From Heterocephalus glaber (lineage: Eukaryota; Chordata; Mammalia; Rodentia; Bathyergidae), in assembly GCF_000247695.1 (NCBI RefSeq), contig NW_004624748.1, positions 8,246,986 to 8,310,985 on the forward strand: a DNA stretch of 64,000 bases. Reading direction: 5' to 3'. This document shows positions 11,185-23,200 of the stretch, in pieces. Made by a program: the position numbers and the translations under genes. Each line of letters opens with the position of its first letter. The stretch's first letter is position 1. The notes beneath the pieces were generated by a model, which saw only the letters and a list, made by a program, of their open reading frames with translations, did no database searches and was not told the origin of the DNA.

Positions 11185-11507
11185 AAGCACAGAATTATAC
11201 AAATAAGTTAATTTTTTAAATGTTTACATATTACATAAGAACAAAAGCCATTATTCATTAATTCAACAATATAGTAATTATTAGGTACCTTTTATGTACC
11301 AGATATGTAATCAGTATGCCATGTTTTGGGAAAGCAGAGTCCTTGATTTGTTTTAGGATTAGATTTCCTTGTAGAATAATTTAGCAAGTAAATTTTATTC
11401 CTTGCTCTCATGTGTATGAATATTAAAATTATACAGAATTTATCTGTAATTTCATTGTTTAAGATAAAATCATGAACAAGGGAAGTTAATATACAGTAAT
11501 AATATGT

Positions 11508-12030
11508 ACGTAAGACCGCTGTCTTTACCAAAAGCTCTGAGGAGCTGACTATAGTGAAGCACACCCGGGGATCCCAGAGGTGCCTCCAGAATGTAAGACC
11601 GCTGTCTTTACCAAATGCTCCAAGGAGCTGACTGCAGCGAAGAACACCCGGGAAGGAACACACCCGGACAAGTTGGAAAGTGAAACAGACCTTAGTCTCG
11701 CCAGATGGCACTCCCAAAGCAAAGTAGTTTAGAGAGGCATAGTCCAGAGTCGGAGGCTCTTTTTATAGGGGCTTGCAGGGGAGTTAACAGGCGAAATTTA
11801 CAGAAGAAGGAGCAAAGGTTTAGTGGTCTTACATTTGTATGTTAATTAGCCTGACATGTACTGTTAGTCAGCAGATGCTTTGTAGATTGGTCTATAGATA
11901 GTGGTGTCGGGAACAAAGAGTTGGATAATTATGACATAAGATCTTATCTAGTGTCCTGGAACTAAGAAGCATCTTTATCTATTTACTCACCTTCAATCAC
12001 TGTGGGTTCTAGGGGAGTTTTATGATTACA
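11508..12030 (-). mobile_element. Solo endogenous-retrovirus LTR with internal 83-bp duplication
   Basis: On the - strand, CCCCTATAAAAAGAGCCTCC (around 11756-11774) looks like an LTR TATA region, followed by a GC-richer R/U5-like stretch. That downstream part is duplicated: TAAGACCGCTGTCTTTACC begins at 11511 and again at 11594, each followed by GAGCTGACT and CACCCGGG. No gag, pol or env sequence adjoins. Both ends are approximate, and the family could not be named. Confidence 0.55.
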
Positions 12031-12204
12031 GAGTTATGCAGTCCTACATGTAGCAGAACACTGTCATTTAACAAGTAATCAGTTGTAGATTAAAAACAAA
12101 CTACTTAATCAACAGAAGGTAATTTGTCTGTGTAATTGTAATGCCTTAATCCTATAGAATTAGTCAATCTTAGTGTGTCTTAAAATAAGAGAGTAAAGAT
12201 TTCC

Positions 12205-12310
12205 TAGAAAGGCAGGGCAACATGACAGCTAAGAATAGGGGTTCTGATGTCAGACTTCCTGAGTTCAAATCCCAGTTTTCCAGTATAAGCGTAAGTATTT
12301 GAATTTATTG
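12205..12310 (+). mobile_element. MIR SINE
   Basis: GTTCTGATGTCAGACTTCCTGAGTTCAAATCCCAG is split across the MIR core landmarks; the phrase GAGTTCAAATCCCAG is diagnostic of MIR. Ancient and truncated. Confidence 0.7.
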
Positions 12311-12972
12311 AAGAGCTTAAAGATAGGTTTTTAATTATTCTTATTTAAATTTTGCAAAGACCTTTTCACAATTAGTTTTTAACATCACTGTTACATATCT
12401 TTGTACGTGTCATGCTAAAACTTCAACTGATCAGCATATAGTAATTTTTCGCTGAGAAGACCACCAGAGTGTTAATATCTGTTCCTGGTATCAGAAGGTT
12501 TTTATTTAGTGTGTAGGGATTATGGCCAATATTTTAATGCAGTGCTTCTAGGAATGGGAAGGGATCCTTCCTTCGGAGGTACACATCAGAATCTGTTTGA
12601 TTCCTGGTTTTTCAGTTTTCTTCCAGGTTTATTATTAAAAGGTAATATGTAGTATTTTATGTGTAAATTTAAAATATCTGTATATGAATATGAAAAAGAT
12701 TTGTTCCAAAGAAAAGAAATTAAATGTGAAATGTCAGATTTTCCCAGTGACAGTGTATTCTTTCAGTTCACTAACAGGTTTATATTTTACTGTTTATAAT
12801 AAAAGGGAAATACTAATTTAAAATTTGTATATAATTTGTCTCCAAAATCCATTAGATGAACAATTTGACTGAAAAATGCTGTCACATGTAAGGTTCAGCA
12901 ATATTATCTGTTACTATCAAAATCATTACTGTCATATCATCTTCCTCTGCTTCAAAAGTCAGCTATTATCAA

Positions 12973-13085
12973 GCCAGGTGTGGTGGCTCATTCCTATAAT
13001 TCCAAAACTCCGGAGGCTGAGGCAGGAGGATTACAGTGAGTTCAAGGTCACATAGCAAGAACCTGTCTCAAAAAACAAAACAGAA
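12973..13085 (+). mobile_element. B1-like (7SL-derived) SINE
   Basis: CCAGGTGTGGTGGCTCATTC, GGAGGCTGAGGCAGGAGGAT and CCTGTCTCAAAA follow in the order of 7SL-derived SINEs. The A-rich tail runs to about 13090. Confidence 0.85.
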
Positions 13086-13214
13086 AAACCAACTGTAATC
13101 AGTCATTCCAATTCCTTTGCTTGTTACAGATGACAGGGAGACTATTAAATTTTTTAATCTTGCAAATTAATCAGTAACTTTTTTTATGTGATACACATTG
13201 AACTAGAAAGTCAC

Positions 13215-13708
13215 TTTCCTATCACTGGGTCAAAATACCGGACACCTACAATTTAAAGGAGGAAGGGTTTGTTTTGTTTTGTTTTGTTTTGTGCCGGGGA
13301 GTGAACTCAGGACTCTGCTTATAAGGCAGGCGGCAGCACCACTGAGCTAAATCCCTGGCCCGGAAAGGTTTAATTTGGTTCACAGCTCTGGGGGTTGTCT
13401 GTGGTCCCCTGACTCTAAGGCAGAAACGTCCTTGGGGGAAGGACCTGGTGGGAGAAAGCTGCTTCACCTCCTGGCAGCCAGAAAGCAAAGAGAAGGGAGG
13501 AGCTGAGGGGGTGTCCCCAAAGGCACATTCCCAGTGACACACCTCTTCCAATCAGGCCCCACCTCCTAATAGCAAATTTACCTATGTATGAACTTATCAG
13601 TGAATCAGTCCATTAGTGAATATAGCACCCCATAAGCCAGCATTTTGCAAAACCCCGCCTCTAACAAAGGAGTTTTTTGGAGGACAGTCTAGATCTAAAC
13701 TGTAACAT
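13215..13708 (-). mobile_element. MaLR-type LTR, antisense, split by a SINE
   Basis: The order TCACTGGGTCAAAATACCGGACACC, then TTTAATTTGGTTCACAGCTC, AGGCCCCACCTCCTAATAGC and a TCAGTCCATTAGTGAA segment is the reverse complement layout of MaLR LTRs. It is interrupted at 13264-13366 by an ID-type SINE. No internal region adjoins. Confidence 0.6.
13264..13366 (-). mobile_element. ID-type SINE inside an LTR
   Basis: It starts with a (GTTTT)n tract from the antisense A-rich tail, then GTGCCGGGGAGTGAACTC (B box complement) and CCACTGAGCTAAATCCCTGG (A box complement). A GGAAGGGTTT/GGAAAGGTTT direct repeat flanks it. Confidence 0.85.
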
Positions 13709-13737
13709 CGAACCTCTTTTTTATTTTCTTATTTTTT

Positions 13738-13864
13738 AATTTATTTTGGGTGAGGGAAGATAGGGTCTTGCTAAGTTGCTTAGGCTGGGTTTAATCTCCT
13801 CATCCTCCTGCATCAGCCTCCCAGAATGCTGGAATTGCAAGCATGTACCAACATGCTCAGCTAC
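13738..13864 (-). mobile_element. B1-like SINE, antisense
   Basis: GATAGGGTCTTGCTAAGTTG, GCCTCCCAGAATGCTGGAAT and CAACATGCTCAGC match an antisense 7SL-derived SINE. Considerably diverged. Confidence 0.75.
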
Positions 13865-14155
13865 TTCAGATCTTTTTAAAATGAATTTGGGTCAGTCCAC
13901 AACAATATCAAGAAAGCTTATTAATAACTTAGTAATGATATACCAAAATATTCAAGTTTTTTAGTAACAAGTATGGTTAACAGATGTGTGTGAAAGTTAG
14001 CTTTTTAATATTATTTATCAGAGAAAAATGGCATGTGAAAAAATTTCAAGGTAGAAAGCAGTTATTTGTTTAGATAATTGATCTGAAAACAGTATTTCAC
14101 GTTTTTCAAGAACTAAATTTTCAGATATTAATGAGAATGCCATTCTTCATTATAG

Positions 14156-14230
14156 GAGAAGAATGGCACTGAAGCAAATTTCCAGCAACAAGTGCTTTGG
14201 AGGATTGCAGAAGGTTTTTGAACATGAGAG
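14156..14230 (+). CDS. ESD: ESD exon 2 (start codon)
   Basis: The acceptor CATTATAG precedes GAGAAGA and then the ATG at 14163. It encodes residues 1-22 and the first two bases of Ser23. The donor is GAGAG|GTAGAT, a rather weak match at positions +3 to +6. Confidence 0.95.
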
Positions 14231-17200
14231 GTAGATGTTGCTCATTCCATTTTAATGTTTGTTTTGTTCTCTTTTAAAGAAATCTTTACCTGTCTCTTAT
14301 GGTGTATCACTTGACTTTTAATCCCCACCTCCATTACCTGTTTAACAGTTTCACCAAACTTTACTGGCTGGGCTTGGATGTATAACTGTATGAGGTATGA
14401 GAGGCTGAACAGTATCTTCAGGCTTTGATTTAATGATCTTGTGAAATTTCACAAAAATACCTTCGTTACCATTAAAAATTCTGAGAATATCTTTTAATGT
14501 AAAAAAAAAAAGATACCTAGACTTCTTGTTAAAGACGACAAATTAAACACATGCATTTGGCCTCCCAAATCTGACTAATATAGCTTTAAATAAAGATGTT
14601 TTATACAACATGACACACATACAGGAGGATGAAGAAGCAGGAGACGGGAGCTAAGAAAAATATTAGAATTAGGAATATATATGGACTATATATACTACCT
14701 GGGAATATATATACTACCTGACTTTGGAAAACCTAGAAAGCTAAACCAGCAAGAGAAAGCTGAGAAGTAACATGAAGCCATAAGAATTGGAGGCATCAAG
14801 CACACCTGGGAGGATAAAAATGGAGCTCAAAAAAAAGGGAGATTAGTTGCAAGTTAGTTTTAAAAGTTCATAGACCCAGATTGTCCCAGCATTTTATGCA
14901 GCCAGGCCGCTCCCTCCCCAACTCCTGTAAAAAACTGAAGCTTTACTCTTTAGGGAAGGTAGATAGAATCTGTACTAGGGAATACCAGGTGCAGGTGGTG
15001 GGAGGTATAGCAGTGCAAGTAGATTAAGTAAAAATTGGCACTGAATTACTTCCACAAGCTTCTAAAGTTTGTGAAGTTAGGCTTATGGGGTATGATCAAA
15101 ATTATGGAGAATATTTAAGTTTAATTTATTACAGTAAAAGATACATTGCTGTTAATACCCCTCAAAATATTCCTCCTCAGTTCAAACATTTACCCATTAT
15201 TGCTGCACTTTCTGAGGCACTTCTGGAAGTCCTCTTTTGTGAGTGTCTTTAGTTGTGCTGTCATTTTGCTTGCAAAATCCTGAATTGATTCAAAATGTTT
15301 ACCTTTCATGGTCATTTTCACTTTTGGGAAGAGCCAGATGTTGCATGTTGCCAGTTCCAGTGAATAAGTTGAGTGAGGATGCACTGCAGTATTTTTTCAA
15401 GTCTCCCTTTCTCTTCAGTGATAGTTGGCAACAGCATTCACTATATTTTTTATCATACCTCAAAAAGACACTCATGAAGGAAGACTTCCAGAACTGCTTC
15501 AAAAAGTGTCAAGAATGATGGGATATGTGTGTTCGAAGTGAGGGGAAGTATTTTAAGGGGAATTAATGGCAATGTGTCTTTTACTGTAATTCACTATATT
15601 TTTCAGTCACATCTCATATAGAGCTTTTAGAAGAGCTCTTGTTAGAAATTTGTCTAGTCCAAAAGATGAGGTCTCATAAATGATCCAGCTGGATGTTACT
15701 CTACAAAGAAAATTGTATGGTTGCCAACCCCATCAGCGACCATGCTTTCAGCCTGATTTTTAGTGTTTTAAATAGGGGTAGATGGCTAAAGTTCACTAGA
15801 TATTTGTACAAGTCCTCTAATTCAAAAGATGAATACCTAACGGAGGAGGGAAAAGCATTGAAGGAAACAGTCTGCAGGAGAGAAATTTCAAAAGTTCTGC
15901 TATGAATGTCAAAGGCATAAGAGAAGATACTGACTTTTGATATCATAGAAGAATGCTATTAAATATATTATAGAACAAAATAGCCTAGAGGCTCCAAATA
16001 TAAGAATAGAAATGATAAAACCCAATAGAAGAATTACAACTTTCTAGAAATTAGATCAAGACAGAAATAGATAATCAGAAAAAAAGAATAACAAAATTAG
16101 AGAACCCAGTCCAAGAAGTCCAGCATTAAATATTACAAGTTGGGAGAGGGGTGTGTAATAGAGGTGTGAATATGAAGATTAAATAAATCTAGATTTCTTA
16201 AATTGAACAGTTTAAGTTGTTGGATTCAAAATGTTGTCCAGCATACTGTGAAGAATTAGAGCATTGAGAACAAAGAAAAATCTCAAAACATTCAGAGAGG
16301 GAAAATGAATTAAGAATTTTCAAAGACATAAGTCAAAAATGATGGAGTCAGGAAGACAGAGCAGCAGTGCCTTCAAAACTCAAAGGCGACTTGTTTGCCT
16401 TGTCAGACAGTCAGATAATAGAGTGAATCGAATAGAATGAAGTGTAGAATAGTATGAAGACATTTTCCTGTATATGTACAGTTCCCATACAGCTCTTTTC
16501 TGGAAGCAACTGGATGGTATGCTCCACCAAAATGAGGGACTAAAGCAGGAAAGCTGAGAACATAAGATCAGGAAACAGGATCAGAGGAGAAAGAATTTTC
16601 CAGGATGAATGTGGTGATACTAAGGCAACATCAAGTCAGGAAATACAGAGATAATAGTAGCCAGTAGTCATATGCAGCCATTGAAGTTAAATTATTTAAA
16701 TATTTAAAATGCAGTTCCGCTAGCCAAACTTCAATACTTGGTTACATGTGACTGGAAGCTGCTGTATTGAACAGTACTGGCTTGATGAAATTGTTTTTTT
16801 AAGAAAGTGAAGTTGATAAAATTGTACTTGAGAGGAGATTTTTTGAACTAGGGAAGCAGGAATTTGGTGATGAATTAGTGATAACACAGATTGGCCACAG
16901 CAGATCTCTATATGAGATTCTATTCTTTCAGCAATTGAGCAGTATTCTAATGACATAGTGAAGATAGAAGTCTCAGAAGGTTATCTGTCATGTAATTGTT
17001 ATATAAGTGTTAATGACACCACTGTTTAAATATACTTCAAACCTGATTTATTCTGTAACTATTGAAATAAGTCTTTTTTTCTAAATTATGGTAACAATGC
17101 TTAATATGAGATCTACCCTCTTACCAAAATTTTTTTCTGCCACTTTTGTGTTTCCTTTCTTTAAAATTTTTTTTAAAACTGTTAACAGTTTTTAAATGTA

Positions 17201-20200
17201 CAAGAAAAATCTTAAGATACCAGCCACCTAGATGGGCATGGTGGTGCACACCTGTAATCCCAGCACTCGGAAGGCTGAGGCAGGAGGATCACCGTGAGTT
17301 CAAGGGGTTCAAGGCCAGCCTGGACTACATAGAGAGTCCCTATCTCAAAAAAAAAAAAAAAAAAAGGCATCAGCCACTTGTAACAAGATTATACTGTGTC
17401 AATTTTTTTTTATTAGAAATTCTTTTGTTGTTACATTGTAGGTATACAACACAATTACATTTCTCATTGGGAATTGTACCTTTACATGATGCATCTTGGT
17501 TCTTATTTTTTCCCCATTCCTAGCCCTCCCTTCACCCCCTCCACCCTTCCCTATTTACAAAGACTTTATTTCCATTTTTTCCATTTCTCTTCATTTTTCC
17601 TTTCCCTTCTTTCCTTTCCCCTGCCCCTCCCACTACCCCTACCCCTTTGGACCTTTTCTTCCTATTTTACATTATCGATTATTCATTCTAATCATTGGTA
17701 CATTTTAGGTATACAATATAATGACATCCATCATTGGAAATTTGCACCTTTACATAGTCTCTCTTGGTTCTTATTTTTCACCCTTGCCCAGCCCTCCCTT
17801 CAACCCCTCCAGTCCTACCTATTTACAAAGATTTTGTTCCTATTTTTCCATTTTCTCATATTAATCCCATTCCCTTCTATCCTTTCCCCTAGCCCTCCCA
17901 CTTCCTTCCCCTTTGCCCCTTTTCTTCCTCTTTCACATTACCTATTATACATTTATTCCTTATTTACACTTTCAGTTTCTCACACCAGAGAAACTATTTA
18001 GTATTTACATGTGAGTCCTATTTATTTCACTTAAGAGTATCGCCTCAGTGTGCATCCACTTAGCTATAAATGTCTCTAATTTCTCATTTTTTATGGCTGA
18101 GTAGTACTCCATTTTATTAAAAACCACATTTTCTTTATCCAGTCTCTAGTTGATGGGCATTTGGGCTGTTTCCAACTTTTATCTATTACAAACTGTGCTG
18201 CTATGAACATGGGTGCACATATATCACTGTGGTATGATTCTTTTAATTCTTTGGGGAAGATCCCCAGCAGTGGAATAGCAGGGTCAAATGGGACTTCCAG
18301 CCCTAGTTCTTTGAGGTATCTCCATTCTGATTTCCACAGTGGTTGCACCAGTCTACACTCCTACCAGCAGTGGAGAAGGGTTCCTCTTTCCCCACAGCCC
18401 CGCCAGCATTTGTTACTGGTTGATTTCATGATAGCAGCCATTCTTTCTGGAGTGAAGTGGAATCTCAGCATTGTTTTCATTTGCATCTCTCGAATGACCA
18501 GTATACTGTGTCAATTTTGATGATTTATAACAAATATTCTGGAATTGAACATGGATCTGATATGATTATACTGTGAAAGAAAATATCTCAGCTTCTTTAA
18601 CAACAGTTGAAGATTTGAAAACACCTGCCAAAAAAATTTTATGACTTTTAATCATCAACTAGAAAAGATACTTAAAATAGGTTAGAAAAGTAGAATCCAA
18701 CATTTGCAGAGAATGAAGGGAAGCATACAGAAAACTTCTTGTTAGCATTAATGGAATCCGTGGGAATCTGCACCTAAAAAGTCAACACAGCCAAGTAACA
18801 AAAATAGTTCTACCTCATTGAAAGGGAAAAGGGAAAAGGGAAGTAATCCGTAAATGACATGGATTATCTCTGAATAGCATTTATAGCTTCTTCATGTTGA
18901 TTAACCAAAATTATATATTGAGAAGAGGGAGAATAATGTAGGGAGGTGCAGAGAGCAAAGGCAGGGAGTGAGGTAACTAAACTCCTGCTGTTATGGGCAC
19001 CCAGTAGGTAATATCTAAAACTGAGGAAAGCAGCAGTGAAAACATATTATTTGGGTATGAAGGTAAATACTAGTTGAATCATCTAAAAAAAGTAAATCAA
19101 TCATCTCCAGAATCTGGCATATTAAAAGGTTGGCAGGAAAACACTAGTTTTTCATAAAGTTTATAGAAGTATTTTATATTTGTAGTTAACTAAAGGTAAC
19201 TTATTGAAATAGTAAATTTGCTTCCATTTGTATAATTTTTAAAAATAAGCCCATGATAAGTCACTGTTAAATGAAGTACAGTTTACACAGGAAAATACTA
19301 TAGTTTTTAGCAAAACCTAGTTATAATAATGATTGTGATAAATTATTAGAGATGAAAGAGCAAATTAAAGATGTACTTTTCAGTGCCCATGAACAACACG
19401 TAATTTAAGATTTTTGGGATTCATTTTATAAGAAAGCTCATTCATTATTTCATAGCATCTCTTTAGAATTAGAATTTTTTTCTTTTACGATTGGAAGTGA
19501 ATCAAAGGATTGCATTAATCGTTTACATTTATTCTGTACAAAATGACTGCCATGTAAAGCATAGGATAAAGTTGGTTAATAGATCAGTATGCAAAACTGG
19601 CCCAATTCTTTGTTCAAGAGACAAGGCATTTTTCTTAAATGTTGGTGGAATTACTTACTTTGGATCCTGAATCACTTTTTGGACCTATACTATATATCTT
19701 ACTTTTTACATAGTGCTTAATTATTTTGTTTCTAAAGAAGGACATTGATATTTTATTGTGATGATTGTTGTTAAAATTACAGTGTGGAGCTGAAATGTAA
19801 AATGAAATTTGCTGTCTACTTACCACCAAAGGCAGAAACTGGAAAGTGCCCTGCCCTGTATTGGCTTTCTGGTAAGTATTATGTGTTTGAGTTTTATAAA
19901 GGAATTTGTTTCTTGTTAACTGGCTTGTCTTACCCTTTTATTTTGACTTACTGATATTCTCTCTAATCCATTTATGAAACAGTTTAGAGGCCTGTCATAA
20001 TCTGCTTTGTAACTCTTTATCTTGAGAATAATTTCAGGCCTTGGGAATTAGATTTATTTCACTTTTTTTCAATAAGACTAATTTAGCATAGAATGTAAAG
20101 TTCTGGACTCAGTGATAAGGGTTTGGAAAAGTTACTTAATTTATATCTGTTCAAGCATCTCTGGAATTTGTAATGACTTTATCAGTCAAATGAAACTAGG

Positions 20201-23200
20201 GCACCATGATACATAATCAGAAACCACAGACTAGTAACTTCTACAGTGTTCTGTAGAATATTTTAATTTGATGGCACAGAGCTTCTCTGGCAACAATCTA
20301 TAAAGTTACAAATAACACTAATGCTTCTTAATCAGATGTAGAATAGATTGTGAGAGGAAGACATTGACACAAGTAGTTTGGAACCTCTATGCTAACTTTT
20401 CTTTCACAAGATACTATCTTTAGAAGTAAATATTTCAAAGAGAGAATTAAAACAACTAAAATTGTTTTATGCAGTACTTTTTTATTTCCTTAAAAAATAT
20501 TCTTGCAATGTTTACTTAACAAATCATGCCTATATATAAAGTATTTCTTTAAGGATAAGCTCCAAATATCAATCTTTGAAAACAAGAATGCACATTTCAT
20601 TTTAAAAGGTAAAAGATAAGTGCATATCTGATTTTAACTGAACAAAGCAGTTCTGTGATTAAGTGAAGAGTACTGATTTTACTAAAAGAGTATTACAACA
20701 AAATTAGATATTTAATTATTTTAGAAAACATACTGTGTACTAACGCTAATCTTGGAAATCATTTAATTCATAGAAAGAAACTGAAGACCAGAGAAACTAT
20801 ATTCTGCCTAATGTCACATAATGGTTTTTGGACTTACAGTCCAGTCCTGTATTCAGTCTTTTCTCCTCTGTTTTCTGCATTTTGTTTCTGGTGAGAGCTA
20901 CTTAAGTGATATCTTCTTGTTAAAGATTAAAAAACTCACATAAGAAGTAGCAGAGTATTGTGTTAGAGGCACTATAATAAGGGCCCAAATTCCTAGCCAA
21001 AATTGAAATCTGCCAAGACGTATCATCTGAACTTTATGAGTATAAAATACAAACTTTTTGTTTATTTCAAATCATAAGACAACAAGATGCTGAAGAGTAT
21101 GTAGACCTTAGAAAGTAAATCTTGATTTTCTGACCAAAAAAAAAGATTTCCTGAAAAAAGTAAGATTGTCTAAGAAAGATAACAAAAGAATTTCATGTTT
21201 ACTTGCCAGTAAGTTAAAGGAAAACAGTGACAAAGATTATATCCATATTATTTTGAAACAAAAAAGTTATGTAATAAGTCCTGTACATGGTAAAACATGC
21301 ATGAACCTTGAAAACATTATGCTAAATGAAAGAACTCACTCACAAAGACTATTGTTAAATTCCTTTTATATGAAGTGCCCAGAATTGGCAAATCCATAGA
21401 GTCAGAAAATAGAATAATGGTTGCCTAGGGTTGAAAAAGAAGACTGGGATAAATGGAGAGTGACTTCTAATGGTACAGGGTTTCTTCTTGAGGTGACAAA
21501 AATATTCTAAAATTGGTGGTTATGGATTCACGACTGTGAATATACAAGCAACCATTCAATTCAATACCTCAGTATTACCAAATCATTTTCAATTTTTCAC
21601 TTAAAAGAGGTGTAGTTGATCAAGTAGATTTTAATCATAACTACATACTCTTCAGAGTAATTCTTCTAGCTGAATTCTCTTGATTTTACTTCCTTCTAAC
21701 TTAAAGAATTTGTTTCAACTAAAAAAAAATGAATTTTTTTGATTTACAAGACTGCACTATGTCCTAGACACAATTCAAAGATCTTTGTATGTAATGATGC
21801 AGTCATGCCTAGTCCTATGAAGTAGAATGAGGCAGTGCTATCCCTATTCAGGGGTGGGGGGGTTGTTTGTTTTTCTATTTTTTGAGACGGGGTCTTTCTG
21901 TGTAGCCCAGGCTGGCCTGAAACTCATGGTGGTCTCGTTTTTCTAGTGAAAGATGGTTGGTAAGTAGCTGAATAACACTTAGAACCAGCTCCTGGTCTGA
22001 AATCCAGCTCACGCTTTCAATACTATTACTCTGCCTCTTTTGAGCCATTTAATTAAGATTGTGATATGGTTCCAATATTCCTGGAAACTGTACCAGAAGA
22101 AATGTGGTAGACAGTTGTTGGTCTGCCATGCTAGGTGAAAGTCTTAACAGAATTTAGTCATAAACTCTCATATTGATACTTGTAAGTTTGTTTCTTATGT
22201 CTAATTTAACAAATGTTTATGGACAACTACTTTATAAGTCACTTCACTGTTAAAATTAGCAACTATAAAAGTATTTTATACATTATTTATGTGCATCACG
22301 GTTATCAGTAAGCTTTGATGTCACTAATTATCAATGTAATAGGACATTTAATGTCCTATTACTAGAGAAAGGTTATTGTGTTAGGTAGCATTTAGCTCAA
22401 GCATCTGTTGCTAGTTCATTCTTGGCCATTCTCACATGATTATAGTCAAAGTAACTACAGTGAGAGAATTATGTCATCCCCTTATCACCTGACTGAAAAG
22501 CTCAGTACTAGGAAAAATGACAGAAATGGTTCTAAAAACTGAATTTAGGGACTTCACCATTGCTCTCTTTTTAGTTCAGTGAGAGATAACAAAGATGTAG
22601 GCTGAATTTTGTTCTAAGAACTACCTATATATAAAACAATAAGTTTTTTATGTTATTAGAGCCATAATATTAGCTCACTTACTGTGCATAATTAGTCACA
22701 TGTTTAATAAGCATGTTTTCTGATACCTCACTAAGGCTGTTTTAATATTGGGCATGTGCCCCCTAGGTAGTCCTACAGTTTTAAAAATTCCAAATTTCCA
22801 AATACATCTGGTCCAAAGAATTTCAGTAATTGAAACTTTTATAAGTGACTTCAGAAGGACAGCTATGGGATCATCTAATCTAAAACAGTTCTTAGATTAA
22901 TACTGTTGGAAATTTACTAAAAAAGGAAATTTAGTGTGTTACTCAAAATTATTTCTAAATTATTATTCTAAATTACTATTTTTGAAAAATGATAATATTA
23001 AATGAACTTGCTTTCATATTATAAAAAATTAAAGCTTTTAAACTACTCTACAGTATACCATGAGATAACAGTATTTTTGATCTTCAGGTTTAACTTGCAC
23101 TGAGCAAAATTTTATATCAAAATCTGGTTACCATCAAGCTGCCTCAGAACACGGCCTTGTCGTCATTGTTCCAGATACCAGCCCTCGTAAGTATTCTTGT

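Noticed and set aside
17474..18001. 175-codon pyrimidine-rich frame
   Set aside because: It lies in the antisense of an L1 3' UTR. The Pro/Ser/Phe/Leu composition is a product of CT-rich sequence.
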